NCBI GenBank assembly: GCA_025057315.1
Contig: JANWXW010000140.1
Coordinates: 1 to 62,274, forward strand
Reading direction: 5' to 3'
From: Myxococcota bacterium
GTDB taxonomy: Bacteria > Myxococcota_A > Polyangia > Palsa-1104 > JAEUJZ01
DNA: 62,274 bases
Shown here: one piece after another, positions 44,331 through 54,187 of the stretch
How the letters are laid out: the number at the start of each line of letters is the position of its first letter
How positions within the stretch are numbered: position 1 is the stretch's first letter
The notes under the pieces: model-generated
Database searches by the model: none
What the model was told of the DNA's origin: nothing
Seen by the model: the letters and a program-made list of their open reading frames with translations, nothing else
Position numbers and translations under genes: made by a program

Positions 44331-47300
44331 ATGATCGGGCGAGAGCTCCCCCCTCAGGGCGTCTCCGCGCCCAGGCTCGGGGTCCTGGCGGCGGTGGTCA
44401 TCTTCAATGTCGTCGTCTCCACTGCCTCCCAGGAGGCGCTGTTTCTGGCGCACCACAGGCGCGACACCATCCCCCCCGCCATGCTCCTGGGGAGCCTGCT
44501 TACGGCCGCCACCAGCATCGCCGCCACCCAGCTGCTGCGCCGCTTCTCACCAGCGCGGGTGCTGCGCCTTATGCTGCTGGGTCTGGGTCTGCTGGCCGCC
44601 GCCTTCTCCGCCCGGACCGCACGACCGACCGCAGAGTTCAGCTTCGCGTATTTTCTTTTTGTTGAGTTGGCAACGACCTTGAGCGTAGCTGCCACCTGGA
44701 CCTATTTTCAGGCCCCAATGGAGGCGTCGGTGATCCGGCGCCTGCTGCCGCGCCTGGGAGTGTGGGCCGGTGCTGGCGGCCTCCTGGCCGGGGGCCTCAT
44801 CCCGCTGGTCCAGCAGCAGACCGGCTCGCCGCAGGGGCTGATTCCTCTGTCCGCCGGCGGCTGGTTCCTAGCAGCCCTCCTGGTACAGGGTCGGCACCGC
44901 CCGGACTGTCGGCGTGCATACCGGCGCGTCGTCGGCCTACGGCAGGTGCTGCGCTTGCCGTTGCTGCGCTGGCTCGCCGTGGGAGCCTGCGGCATCATCT
45001 GGATGGGCCTGCTGCTCCAGTACGAAACCCGCGTGGCTCTGCAGCAGCACCTTACTCCGCCGCAGATCGCGCACGCTATGGGTTTCATTTTGGCCTCCAC
45101 CTCCATGGTCGGCATCTTCGTCCAGGGGTTGCTCACGACGCCGATTCTGGAGCGCTGGGGGGTGGGGCTGGCCCTGGCGATCTTGCCTCTGTCGGTGAGC
45201 TTGCTGCTCGGGTTGTACCTGGTGATGCCGACGCTTTACCTGATTGCCGGGGCGTTTGTGGCAGACAAGCTTCTGCGCCCCCACCTGCACCGGCCTGCCG
45301 AGTCCTGTCTGCTGGTCGCGGTTCCGACGCACATCCGGCCGGCCCTGATGATGGTCCTGGGCAGCATCCTGCAGCCGATGCTCAAGGCCGTTGGCGCGCT
45401 GGTGTTGTGGGCCATGGCCGCCGGCGTGCACGAGCGATGGATCGCCCCCTGCGCGCTGGCGCTGACCTCCGGCATGGTGGCGCTAAGCACGCGCTGGGGC
45501 CGGCTCTATGCCCGCACATTGCAGCAGACGTTGGAGGAAGGCAGCGTGGAGATTGCCGAAGAGGTCGACGAGGACAAGGCGATGGTCCCGCTCATCGATG
45601 GGCCACGTCTCAAGGTGCTGCTCGGTGCCATCGACAACGGCAGCCCGCGCTCCCGTGAGTTGGCGCTGCAGATGCTGCGGCCGCACCGATCGGGCCTGGT
45701 GCAGCGGGCCATGCTGGAGCGGTTGGACAGCCCGGTGGCCGCGGTGCGCACCGCTGCACTGCGCTGGTTTGCCGTCGAGCCCCAGTCCGAGTTGGCACCG
45801 CAGTTGCGGCGGCGTTTTGCCGCTGCTCAGCTGTCTCTGTCCGAGCGCATCGCCCTGCTGGAGGCTGCCGGACCGGAGGCACCTTCCTTGCTCGGAGCAA
45901 ACATCGCAGACTGGCTGTCGGTGCCGCAGATCGATCTGCGCTCGGCCGTGATCCGGGCTCTACTGGTCTCTGCCGATGAGGCACATCGGGCGCAGGCCCG
46001 GCAGGCGATTGCCGACCTGCTCCATGCCAGCGACGTTGAGGCATGCGTGGCGGGCGTACGGCTGGTGCGCGAGTTAAGGGACCCCAGCTATTTGGCCGAA
46101 GTGCTGTCTGCATGCTCCCGATTCGCCGTCGATACCGAGGCACACCGCCGGGTGCGCCGGGAGGTGCTAGAGTGCCTGCCCATGCTGCCGGGTCCTCAGG
46201 CGCACGTGCCGCTGTGGGACAGCCTGGCCGACCCGCAACTCGCCCATGTTGCGGTGCGTGGTCTGGCCGCATGTGGGCCCGCCGTGCTGCCGCAAGCGCT
46301 GGCGGCCCTGGCCGACCCCACGACCCCGCTGCTGGCGCGGCACAACCTGGTGCGGCTGCTGGGACAGCTGCCCTCCCGACTGAGCATCCCCACGCTACTG
46401 GGTCTGCTGGAGACACCAGAGCGGGGGCTGCGCCTGGAGGCACTCAAGGCGCTTGGTCAGCTCCAGGGGCGCGAGCTGTGGTCGCCCACCGCCTCCCAGC
46501 GCCAGCTTATCGAGCACTACATCCTTAAGGAGCTGATCTACGCCCTGCCGTTGCGCCGCTGCCGCGACCTGCTGCACCGACACCGCATGCCATCCTCTCT
46601 GGTGCTGCGCGAGCTACAGGGGCAGCTCGACTCTGCGCAGCAGCGCGTCTTCCGCGCCCTCAGGCTGCTGTTTCCAGGAAATGCTTTGCTCCATATCTTC
46701 AACGCGCTGCGCAGTCCCATCTCGCCGCGCCACGACCCAGCACGCGAACTGCTTCGCAGCCTGCTGCCGCCTGGACCGATGGCCACGGGGTGTCTCATGC
46801 TCCTGGACCTGGAGCTGCCCTGGAGCGAAGAGTGCCATCGTCCACCGCTGTCTGTGTTCACCCAGCGCAGCCCAGAGGCGGTGCTGGCCTGGCTGGCGCA
46901 GACCGGCGACCCATGGATCCTGGCCGCCCTGCGGTACGACCCCGGCCACGAAATGAACCTGCCGTCTACAGCCGACATGGAGGACCCCATGCACGCCTCG
47001 CTGGACACTCTGCTGTTCCTCAAAGACGTCGCGCTGTTCGAGGCGTTGACCAACCAGCAACTCGTCGAGGTGGCCAAGCTGGCCGAGAGGATCCAGGTGC
47101 CGGCCGGTCACATATTGTTTCATCAGAACGATCCGCCCGACTACCTGTATCTGGTCAAGACCGGCAAGCTAGCGGTCAAGGTCTCGGGGGTCGAGGTGGC
47201 GCGCCTGGGTCCCGGCGAGTGCGCGGGCGAGATGGCCGTTCTGTCGGGCACAGAGCGCACGGCAACTGTGGAGGCAGTCGAGCCCTCAACGCTGCTGCGC

Positions 47301-47483
47301 TTCGAGGCCGATCACTTCCTCCAGCTCCTCGAGACCTACCCAGAAATCGGCCGCGGGCTGCTCAGGTCGCTGGTCAAGCGGCTGGCCATGGCCGGCAGCT
47401 CCCCAAAGGGCATTCGTCCGGCGACCATGATTGGTATGGTGTGGGGACCCGAAGGTCCTCCGAGCGCTCCCCCGAGGAGATGA
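44331..47483 (+). CDS. MFS-type membrane domain, HEAT repeats and cNMP-binding domain in one protein
   Basis: 1050 residues in three parts. Residues 10-400 hold about 11-12 hydrophobic helices like a major facilitator (LGVLAAVVIFNVVVSTASQE, AHHRRDTIPPAMLLGSLLTA, PRLGVWAGAGGLLAGGLIPL), with no NTT-type nucleotide carrier motif I can be sure of. Residues 418-830 are soluble helical repeats of HEAT type (VQRAMLERLDSPVAAVRTAA, VPLWDSLADPQLAHVAVRGL). Residues 885-1020 are a cyclic-nucleotide-binding roll: RIQVPAGHILFHQNDPPDYLY, GPGECAGEMAVLSGTERTATVEA, with the Gly-Glu and Arg of the pocket. It could be a transporter gated by cyclic nucleotide. Downstream genes are convergent. Confidence 0.8.
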   Translation: MIGRELPPQGVSAPRLGVLAAVVIFNVVVSTASQEALFLAHHRRDTIPPAMLLGSLLTAATSIAATQLLRRFSPARVLRLMLLGLGLLAAAFSARTARPTAEFSFAYFLFVELATTLSVAATWTYFQAPMEASVIRRLLPRLGVWAGAGGLLAGGLIPLVQQQTGSPQGLIPLSAGGWFLAALLVQGRHRPDCRRAYRRVVGLRQVLRLPLLRWLAVGACGIIWMGLLLQYETRVALQQHLTPPQIAHAMGFILASTSMVGIFVQGLLTTPILERWGVGLALAILPLSVSLLLGLYLVMPTLYLIAGAFVADKLLRPHLHRPAESCLLVAVPTHIRPALMMVLGSILQPMLKAVGALVLWAMAAGVHERWIAPCALALTSGMVALSTRWGRLYARTLQQTLEEGSVEIAEEVDEDKAMVPLIDGPRLKVLLGAIDNGSPRSRELALQMLRPHRSGLVQRAMLERLDSPVAAVRTAALRWFAVEPQSELAPQLRRRFAAAQLSLSERIALLEAAGPEAPSLLGANIADWLSVPQIDLRSAVIRALLVSADEAHRAQARQAIADLLHASDVEACVAGVRLVRELRDPSYLAEVLSACSRFAVDTEAHRRVRREVLECLPMLPGPQAHVPLWDSLADPQLAHVAVRGLAACGPAVLPQALAALADPTTPLLARHNLVRLLGQLPSRLSIPTLLGLLETPERGLRLEALKALGQLQGRELWSPTASQRQLIEHYILKELIYALPLRRCRDLLHRHRMPSSLVLRELQGQLDSAQQRVFRALRLLFPGNALLHIFNALRSPISPRHDPARELLRSLLPPGPMATGCLMLLDLELPWSEECHRPPLSVFTQRSPEAVLAWLAQTGDPWILAALRYDPGHEMNLPSTADMEDPMHASLDTLLFLKDVALFEALTNQQLVEVAKLAERIQVPAGHILFHQNDPPDYLYLVKTGKLAVKVSGVEVARLGPGECAGEMAVLSGTERTATVEAVEPSTLLRFEADHFLQLLETYPEIGRGLLRSLVKRLAMAGSSPKGIRPATMIGMVWGPEGPPSAPPRR

Positions 47484-47546
47484 TCCGGCTGGCTTGCCTG
47501 GAGGGCCCTGCGCCGTCACGGACCTGTTGCAGGTGGGCATGCGGTC

Positions 47547-48356
47547 CTACCATCCGCCCTGCGCGGACGTCGCCGGCGTGCTGCTGGTCGACAGGGTCCG
47601 CGGTCGGGACCAGGCGCGATCGTCAAGATCTACCTCGGAGCCAGACCCGTCCGCTGTGGCCTCGCCGCTGCCCGGCACCGGGGTGAAGGTCAGCAGGAGC
47701 ATAAAATAGCCGTTTTCGGCCTGCTCCATCTTTTCTGTGTGGGCCACCTGGCCGCGCACCAACACCGTGACCACAATGTCTTTTTTGCTGCGCTGCAAGC
47801 GCACCTCGCGCACGACCGTGCCAAACTCCTGCACCAGCAAGGGCCGCAAGTTGTTGCGCAGCGTGGCCACCGTGTCGTGCAGAGTGAGAATCACCTGGCC
47901 AGGCCGGTGGCTGATCGAGTACTCGACGGCGCCGGTCAGCTGCAAAAAGAGCGTGGGTTTGCCCTCCCGAACCTGGAATCCAGGCCAGGTCAGGCGCTGC
48001 GGGCCTTTGGCCAATGGCAGCTTGGGGGGGCGCGGTGGCAGCTCGTTGCGGCCCGGGGCCACGCCATGGTAACGCATCTTGAGCTGCGGTCCGCCCGCCG
48101 AGTGCGAGCCGGGGGCCATCGGCTCCTCGCCATGCCCCTGTCCCTCGGGCTTGGCTTCCGTCTGTTCCTTCGCCGACTCGAGGCGCCCCCCCCCCAGGCG
48201 CGTCGGGCCGCGCCACCGCCTGTCGTCCTCCTCTGGGACCGCGGCCGGCTGCGAGCCGTCAATCTTGAGCAGTGGGCGTTCCTCCTCCGCCAGCCCCGGC
48301 AGCGCGGCGAGCAGCAGGGCTCCCAGGACAGCCGGGACGAGCTGACGCATGGTCAT
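47547..48356 (-). CDS. Exported AMIN-like protein
   Basis: 269 residues with a signal peptide (MTMRQLVPAVLGALLLAALPGLA). A charged Pro/Gly-rich linker (about residues 30-110) leads to a beta-rich domain: LTWPGFQVREGKPTLFLQLTGAVEYSISHRPGQVILTLHD, then VVREVRLQRSKKDIVVTVLV. This resembles an AMIN domain, which in other bacteria binds peptidoglycan or the secretin lattice. The C-terminus is Thr/Ser-rich. The start at 48356 (or ATG 48350) is placed by the TATAGT hexamer 8 nt upstream. It is convergent with the MFS fusion gene. Confidence 0.55.
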   Translation of the reverse strand: MTMRQLVPAVLGALLLAALPGLAEEERPLLKIDGSQPAAVPEEDDRRWRGPTRLGGGRLESAKEQTEAKPEGQGHGEEPMAPGSHSAGGPQLKMRYHGVAPGRNELPPRPPKLPLAKGPQRLTWPGFQVREGKPTLFLQLTGAVEYSISHRPGQVILTLHDTVATLRNNLRPLLVQEFGTVVREVRLQRSKKDIVVTVLVRGQVAHTEKMEQAENGYFMLLLTFTPVPGSGEATADGSGSEVDLDDRAWSRPRTLSTSSTPATSAQGGW

Positions 48357-48364
48357 ACCATTTT

Positions 48365-48370
48365 ACTATA
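48365..48370 (-). promoter_or_regulatory. -10 element of the AMIN-like gene
   Basis: TATAGT on the minus strand, 8 nt before the ATG at 48356, in an AT-rich patch (ATTTTACTATA on the plus strand). It predicts a leaderless transcript. Confidence 0.6.
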
Positions 48371-48421
48371 TGCGGCGCAGCGAGCTGCTGCCATCCCCTC
48401 CCGGGTGCTGATTCATGCGCA

Positions 48422-48450
48422 TTGACAGGCCGCTGGAGCGCAGCTAAGGT
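48422..48450 (+). promoter_or_regulatory. Promoter of the cysteine-rich lipoprotein gene
   Basis: Perfect TTGACA (48422-48427), exactly 17 nt, TAAGGT (48445-48450). The leader would be about 66 nt, with GTGAGG near the ATG at 48523, so this gene is not leaderless. Confidence 0.75.
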
Positions 48451-48522
48451 CGGCTCGTTCTTGGCCTTTCTCGACGCAGCGGCGAGTGTGGGCGACGGGG
48501 TCTGGATCACCGTGAGGTCGCG

Positions 48523-49311
48523 ATGAAGCCTCTCTCCTCTCTCTGCCGAGCGCTGTTGGTGTTCCTGTGTGCCGTTGGCTCCAGTTGCAAGACCAAGGCT
48601 GCAGACCCCCTGGACGATGCGGCGGATCTGGCCCCTGCCGGGCAGGGCTGCGCCGAGATGCGCTGTGTGGATCCGGCCGCCGTCTGCTGCAACGGCGAGC
48701 CCTGCGTGGACCTTACCACCAACCCACAGCACTGTGGAGCGTGTGGACGGGCGTGCCGCAACCTGGAGAGCTGCGTAGACGGTCGTTGCATCTGTCGTGC
48801 CGGCGGTCGGCAGGAGCCTTGTCCAGCGGGCCTGAGCTGCTGTCCCGACCGCCCTGCCTTCTCTGGCGGCTGCAAGAACCTCGACAGCGACCCGGCTCAC
48901 TGTGGCAGCTGCGGGTGGAGTTGCCGCAGCGGGGAGACCTGCGTGGGCGGCAGCTGCCGCTGCGCGATGGGACCTGGCTGCACCGGTAGCCAAACCTGCT
49001 GCCCGACCGGCTGTGCCAACCTCCAGGACGACCCCAGAAACTGCGGAAGCTGCGGCCGGCAGTGCCCAGCGGGCAAGGCATGCAAGGGCGGCCTGTGCGA
49101 GGGGGAGTGCATGGGCTGCGCCATGGGCGAGACGTGCTGCGACGGCAAGTGCGTCAACCTGCTCAACGACAGCGCAAACTGCGGCATGTGCGGCAAAAAA
49201 TGCCCGGAACTCTTCGGCATGACGCTGCCCTGCCTGTTCGGATTTTGCTTGAATTTTGGCGGAGATATGGGCTTACCCATGCCGCCAGATGGATTCCCAG
49301 GCGACATGTAG
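48523..49311 (+). CDS. Cysteine-repeat lipoprotein
   Basis: 262 residues. The signal sequence [22 protein letters not shown] has a lipobox (GSSC). Five or six imperfect repeats of about 35-40 residues follow, each with the core NCGxCGxxCxxGxxCxxGxCxC (e.g. [55 protein letters not shown]) and the CCPxxCxN variant. The Cys are regularly spaced and probably all disulfide-bonded. Such cysteine-repeat proteins are common at the surface of Myxococcota and related bacteria, where they may resist proteases or mediate adhesion. No enzymatic motif. The C-terminus is Met/Pro-rich. pdxJ follows but has its own candidate -10. Confidence 0.8.
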   Translation: MKPLSSLCRALLVFLCAVGSSCKTKAADPLDDAADLAPAGQGCAEMRCVDPAAVCCNGEPCVDLTTNPQHCGACGRACRNLESCVDGRCICRAGGRQEPCPAGLSCCPDRPAFSGGCKNLDSDPAHCGSCGWSCRSGETCVGGSCRCAMGPGCTGSQTCCPTGCANLQDDPRNCGSCGRQCPAGKACKGGLCEGECMGCAMGETCCDGKCVNLLNDSANCGMCGKKCPELFGMTLPCLFGFCLNFGGDMGLPMPPDGFPGDM

Positions 49312-49328
49312 TAAGCTTCCCAGCTGTC

Positions 49329-50066
49329 ATGCCGATCGCCCTTTATGTGAACATCGATCACGTCGCCACGCTGCGGCAGGCGCGGGGCACCCAGTACCCC
49401 GATCCGGTGTGGGCCGCGGCGCTGTGTGAGCTGGCGGGCGCTGACGGCATCACGGTCCATCTGCGCGAGGACCGACGGCACATCCAGGATCGTGACCTGC
49501 ACCTGCTACGGCAGACGGTGCGCGGCACGCTCAACCTAGAGATTGCGCCCCTGCCGGAGCTGATCGATCTGGCCTGTGCCCTCAAGCCCAACATCGTGAC
49601 CCTGGTGCCGGAGCGTCGTCAGGAGCGGACCACCGAAGGAGGGCTCAATGTAGCCGCGCAGGGCAAGGAGCTGGAGCCGCTGGTGCGGCGGCTGCAACAG
49701 GCCGGCATCTCCGTCAGTCTTTTCATCGCACCGGACCTGGTCCAGGTTCGTGCAGCGGAGCAGCTCAAGGTGCCGCGCATCGAGCTGCACACCGGCTACT
49801 ACTGCGAGGCGACCCTGGTCCACGGACAGCAGGAGGTGGCCAAGGCCGAGCTGGAGCGGCTGGCCATCGCTGCGGAGACTGGCGTCGGGTTGGGCTTGCA
49901 CATCGCGGCTGGCCACGGCCTGGACTACCCCAACGTGCGGCCTGTGGCTGCGCTGCCGGGCGTCGAGGAGCTGAACATCGGCCATGCCGTGGTTGCGCGG
50001 GCGGTCATGGTGGGCATGCAGGCCGCCGTCCGCGAGATGATCGAGATCCTGCGCACCGTGTCCTGA
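49329..50066 (+). CDS. pdxJ: Pyridoxine 5'-phosphate synthase
   Basis: 245 residues. It condenses 1-deoxyxylulose 5-phosphate with 3-amino-2-oxopropyl phosphate to give pyridoxine 5'-phosphate. [73 protein letters not shown] and IELHTGYY and [27 protein letters not shown] contain the phosphate- and substrate-binding residues. The open frame extends back to 49062, but that part overlaps the cysteine-rich gene; ATG 49329 matches the family start. The neighbours acpS and nnr follow, the usual pdxJ-acpS arrangement. Confidence 0.96.
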   Translation: MPIALYVNIDHVATLRQARGTQYPDPVWAAALCELAGADGITVHLREDRRHIQDRDLHLLRQTVRGTLNLEIAPLPELIDLACALKPNIVTLVPERRQERTTEGGLNVAAQGKELEPLVRRLQQAGISVSLFIAPDLVQVRAAEQLKVPRIELHTGYYCEATLVHGQQEVAKAELERLAIAAETGVGLGLHIAAGHGLDYPNVRPVAALPGVEELNIGHAVVARAVMVGMQAAVREMIEILRTVS

Positions 50067-50076
50067 GGCTGCCGCT

Positions 50077-50457
50077 GTGATCGTGGGCGTTGGCATTGAC
50101 CTGTGTCCCATCAGCCGCATGCGGCGGGCCCTGGAGCGCCACGGCGGCCGCTTCGAGGAGCGCGTGTTCACCGAGGCGGAGCGTGCCTACTGCCGGGCCC
50201 GCGGCGAGCCGGCGCAGCACTTTGCTGCGCGCTTTGCTGCCAAGGAGGCGCTGCTCAAAGCGCTGGGGGTACCCGGGGGCCTGTCATGGCATGAGCTAGA
50301 GGTCGTCAGCACGGAGGACGGCGCGCCGGGGCTGCGGTTGTGGGGCGAAGCACGCCGGGTCGCCGAGCGGCTGGGTGCAGACCGTCTCCACCTGTCGCTC
50401 TCCCACGGTGGTGACACCGCCGCTGCAGTCGTCATCGCAGAGCGGAGGGCTCCATGA
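50077..50457 (+). CDS. acpS: Holo-[acyl-carrier-protein] synthase
   Basis: 126 residues. It transfers 4'-phosphopantetheine from CoA to apo-ACP. IVGVGIDLCPISRM (Asp of the metal site), FAARFAAKEALLKALG (Glu and Lys) and RLHLSLSHGGDTAAAVVIAE are the family signature. GTG 50077 is the start, 10 nt after the pdxJ stop. The stop overlaps the nnr ATG by 4 nt, so pdxJ, acpS and nnr form one operon. Confidence 0.95.
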   Translation: MIVGVGIDLCPISRMRRALERHGGRFEERVFTEAERAYCRARGEPAQHFAARFAAKEALLKALGVPGGLSWHELEVVSTEDGAPGLRLWGEARRVAERLGADRLHLSLSHGGDTAAAVVIAERRAP

Positions 50458-52091
50458 TCCCCGTCGTCACCGCAGCCCAGATGCGGGCGTTGGATGCAGA
50501 AACCATCGAGCATCTAGGGGTGCCGGGGGCCGTGCTCATGGAGACGGCCGGTCGCGCTGTCGTCGCCCGGATGTGGGAGCTGCACCGGGCCGGCGCCTTC
50601 GACCTGCTGCATGGCAGCCACGTGCTCATCGCCGCTGGACCTGGCAACAACGGTGGTGATGGGATGGTCATCGGCCGCTACCTACATACCGCCGGCGTGT
50701 CCGTGCGCCTGCTGCTGTGCGCCGAGCGCGAGCGCGTGCGCGGCGATGCCCTGATCCACCTGCGCGCAGCCGAAGCTGTCGGTCTGACCGTGCAGGTGTG
50801 TGCTGGGGAGGCCGGCGCGGCCGAGGCGGCGAACCGCTTGCGGGCGCTCGGCCCACGCGATGTCATTGTCGATGCCCTGCTGGGCACCGGACTGGACCGC
50901 GCCGTCTCCGGGCCGCTCGCCAGGGTCATCCACGCCATCAATGCCAGCCCAGCTACCCGCATCGCCGTGGACCTGCCCTCTGGATTGGATGCGGACCGGG
51001 GCGAACCCGCCGGCACCAACCCGCACGACCCGGCCATCGTGCGCGCGCACCACACCGTGACATTCGCCTTCCCCAAGCTCGGGCTTGTATCAGCCCCTGG
51101 CTTCACCTATGCGGGGACCATCGCCGTCGCTGACATCGGCATTCCAACGGCCCTGTGCGCGCGGCATGGCGTCTCCACGTCCCTGCTGGATGCGCGCTGC
51201 CTCCATCCGGTGCTGGTGCCACGGGCGCCGCTCGGACATAAGGGTACGCATGGCCATCTGTTGGTTCTGGCGGGCTCCACCGGCCACACCGGCGCTGCCC
51301 TGCTGTGCGCCGAGGCCGCACAGCGGGTGGGCGTGGGTCTGTGCACAATCGCCGCCCCTGCAGACGTCCAGCCAGCGCTGCAGGGGCGCGTGCTGGAGAC
51401 GATGACCGCCAGCTACACCATCGGACCCGGCGTCCAGGAAGAGCTGTGCGCGTTGGCCGAAGGCAAACGGGCCCTGGCGGTGGGCCCCGGCTTTCCCACC
51501 CACCCCACCCTCGGTCCGGCCCTTGTGGCCTTGCTACGGCGCGGCGACCAGCCGGCGGTCCTGGATGCCGATGCTCTGAACGTGCTGGTCCCCTACGTGG
51601 CCGAGCTGCGGCAGGTGCAGCGGCCTCTGGTCCTTACCCCCCACCCGGGAGAGGCCGGGCGCCTGCTCGGCACGAGCCCAGCGGCTGTGCAGGCGGACCG
51701 CGTTGGGGCAGCTCGCGCTCTGGCCCAGCTGACGGGCGCCGTGGTGCTGCTCAAGGGGGCGCGCACCCTCATCGCCGCCCCCGGCAGCGAGGGCAAGGGG
51801 GACGGACCGCTGGCCGTGTGTCCGACGGGCTCTGCCGCCCTAGGCACCGGCGGCATGGGGGACGTGCTGACCGGCGTGGTCGGGGCGCTGCTGTGCCGTG
51901 GTCTGCCCACCTTCTCCGCGGCCTGCGCTGCCGCCTATTGGCATGGCCTAGCCGGCGACCTGGCCGCCAGGGAGCGCCCGCCCGGAAGCCTGGTGTTGGC
52001 CAGCGAGGTGTGTGCTCGTCTGCCGGCCGCGCTGGCAGCTGCGGCCGCAGCGCCGGAGCCGCTCCCGTTCCAGCCGCTCACCTTTCTGTAA
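50454..52091 (+). CDS. nnr: Bifunctional NAD(P)HX epimerase/dehydratase
   Basis: 545 residues with two enzymes. The N-terminal YjeF-N domain (about 1-215) is the epimerase: VLIAAGPGNNGGDGMVIGRYL, VDALLGTGLDRAVSGP, DLPSGLDADRG. The C-terminal domain (about 235-540) is the ADP/ATP-dependent dehydratase of the ribokinase-like fold: GHLLVLAGSTGHTGAALLCA, AVLDADALNVL, TPHPGEAGRLL and the signature GTGGMGDVLTGVVGALL. Together they repair hydrated NAD(P)H. The ATG overlaps the acpS stop by 4 nt. tsaE, which often follows nnr, is not found downstream. Confidence 0.95.
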   Translation: MIPVVTAAQMRALDAETIEHLGVPGAVLMETAGRAVVARMWELHRAGAFDLLHGSHVLIAAGPGNNGGDGMVIGRYLHTAGVSVRLLLCAERERVRGDALIHLRAAEAVGLTVQVCAGEAGAAEAANRLRALGPRDVIVDALLGTGLDRAVSGPLARVIHAINASPATRIAVDLPSGLDADRGEPAGTNPHDPAIVRAHHTVTFAFPKLGLVSAPGFTYAGTIAVADIGIPTALCARHGVSTSLLDARCLHPVLVPRAPLGHKGTHGHLLVLAGSTGHTGAALLCAEAAQRVGVGLCTIAAPADVQPALQGRVLETMTASYTIGPGVQEELCALAEGKRALAVGPGFPTHPTLGPALVALLRRGDQPAVLDADALNVLVPYVAELRQVQRPLVLTPHPGEAGRLLGTSPAAVQADRVGAARALAQLTGAVVLLKGARTLIAAPGSEGKGDGPLAVCPTGSAALGTGGMGDVLTGVVGALLCRGLPTFSAACAAAYWHGLAGDLAARERPPGSLVLASEVCARLPAALAAAAAAPEPLPFQPLTFL

Positions 52092-52199
52092 AAACAAAAA
52101 AATAGAGAAGGGGGACCCCTGGCCTTCCCGAAGCCTGTTCCGCCCGACGCGTGCCAGCGTGATGGCCAGCCTGATGGAAGGATATCCACGCACCGGGTG

Positions 52200-52205
52200 T
52201 ATCTT
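52200..52205 (+). promoter_or_regulatory. -10 element before the pseudogene
   Basis: TATCTT, 7 nt before ATG 52213. Promoter and start codon remain intact although the gene is broken. Confidence 0.45.
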
Positions 52206-52212
52206 TGGTTTT

Positions 52213-54187
52213 ATGTGCCATCGTGTCTTTGTTGTTATAGGGACCGTGTGGGTCCTGCTGCTGGGCTCTGGCCCTGTAGGGGCCGAGCCGCCCTCTTCGG
52301 GCATGCAGGCCACGCTGCCCCTGGCCGAATATGTGCGGCTGCGTTCGTGCGACGAGCAGCCCGGGGTCACAGTGGTAGAGATATGACGCTTGGGCGGCAG
52401 CTTCCGCGATCGCGATTTGTTCTTGGTGCTCCAGGGACGCGCCAGCGGCCGGCTCCTGCCACGGCCCATCCTGACTGCTCCGGCTGGCCTGCGCATCTCA
52501 TGGATGTGAGGGAGAGGCGATCCTCAGTCGCGGCAACGACGGGCTGTTCGAGCTGGCACCGTTGGCCCCGCGCTTCCGCCTGGCCTGCCGCATTGCGGTG
52601 AGCGGCAGCGACCGCCTGCAGATGGACACCACGCCGCACGTGCTCTTCGTCGAGTCCCTGATCCGCGATGGAGAGTATGCAGGTAGCGATGACGCCACCG
52701 GGCGGCGCAGCATTTCGGTGGTGCGCAGGACTCCCGGGGCCCCCGCTGTGCCACCAGCGGCCACGGCACGCTACCTCATCTCGCTCCTACCCGAGGAGAC
52801 ACGCTTCCGTTATGTGCTGGAGTTGCGCAATCCCAACCGCACCTCGCAGCCTTTCGACATCGCCTTGCGCAGCGGCGAGCACGTGCAGCAGGTGGACGCG
52901 CAGGCTCCCTAGGAGGTCGAAGGCAGCCACTACCGTTTCCTGCTTCCTCCGGGTGACCTATCCATCACCTTGTCTGGCACCCTGTCCGGAAGCCGCTTGG
53001 TGCCGCCGCTGGAGGCCAGCGTGCAGTACGTCCTCATGGAGAGCCACCCCCTGCTGCGGCCGCGCGTGGAGGGCGGCCAGCACATCAGCGCCAGCGAAAC
53101 GGGCCTGCAGGCGCGGTTCCGCGGTGCCCAGGGCTTTGTCCTGAGCGGCGCCGAGCCGCTGGCCTGGTCCGTGCTTCGGCTGGAGGCCCTGCGCACCACC
53201 AGCTTCGCAGTCCGCACAGCGCACCACGTGTTTTTCCTGTCGGCTGACGGCAACGCCCTGGGCGAGAGCCAAATCGCCATCGACAACCAGGGCTCGCCAG
53301 ATCTGGTGCTGCCCATGCGCGCCGAACCCACTTTCGCCAGCCTCGAGGGTGAGGCCATGCTGCTGACGCGCAGTGAGGGCGGTGACCTATGGCTGCCCCT
53401 GTCACCGGGCCCGCAACAGGTGCTCGTTCAGCACCGCCAGAGGCTACTGGATACGGTGCTCGTCCTGGTCTATGCCGAGTTGTGGCTGCCCCAGCTGGCC
53501 GCACCGGCCACGCAGGCCACCGTGGAGTTGCGCACTCCACAGGAGTGGGTGCCGCTGTATGCCGAGATGGCGCCGGAGTCGCGCCTGCTGGCCTTTGCCC
53601 TGCCGGAGCTGCTGCTGCTATTGGCCCTGTGTGGCTGGACAGAGCGCGTGCTGGCGGCCCTGAGCCTGTCTCGAGGTCGCCGTGTGCTGCTCGCCGGCAT
53701 GCTCTCGGTGGCGGCGGTCCTGTCCTCGCCCCTGCTGGCGCTGCTGCTGGCAGCCAATGCGGGGCTCACGCTGGCCTGGGCCTTGCCCCAGATGCGACGC
53801 ATCCGCTGGACCCTGGCCCGCCTGGTCGTGCTGGCGGCCCTAGGGGCAGCCCTGATGGGGACCGCAGGGCTGCTGGTGCATTGCGCAGCCTCCCCGGTGG
53901 ATTCGGCACCGGTCCGCAGCGAGGCCAGCACAGTACGCAACCTGGCCCAGGAGCCCACTGAGAGCCCCACAGGCACAATGGTGGCTGGAGCATACCAAGG
54001 CCTACCGGCCAGGGTCGAGCTTCCGCCCGGTGCACGACAGATGATCTTTGCTCGCGAGATGCTGGCCACCCAGGAGCCACAGGCGGTGCGTGCCCTGCTC
54101 TTGCCCCGGCGCGCGCTGAGGCTGTTGGCGGCCTTGGTCGCCCTGCTGGCGGTGGGGCTGGTGCTGTCCCAGCATCGTGCCTTGTAG
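52213..54187 (+). pseudogene. Exported/membrane protein gene broken by two stops and a frameshift
   Basis: The first part begins MCHRVFVVIGTVWVLLLGSG, a signal peptide. It is interrupted at TGA 52384-52386, continues in the same frame with RLGGSFRDRDLFLVLQGRAS, then shifts frame near 52500-52510 and goes on with GEAILSRGNDGLFELAPLAP. It stops in frame again at TAG 52910-52912 and runs to 54187. The lesions fit C-to-T changes at CGA and CAG codons. The rebuilt product has about 650 residues: a large exported beta-rich part and, from about 53590, three or four membrane helices (ALPELLLLLALCG, ALLGAALMGTAG-type segments). The family is unknown. It appears to be recently inactivated, because codon use and amino-acid composition are otherwise normal. 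Confidence 0.8.

Noticed and set aside
52384..52386. Selenocysteine at the in-frame TGA of the broken gene
   Set aside because: A frameshift and a TAG stop follow in the same gene, and no SECIS-like hairpin is evident; mutation is the simpler explanation.
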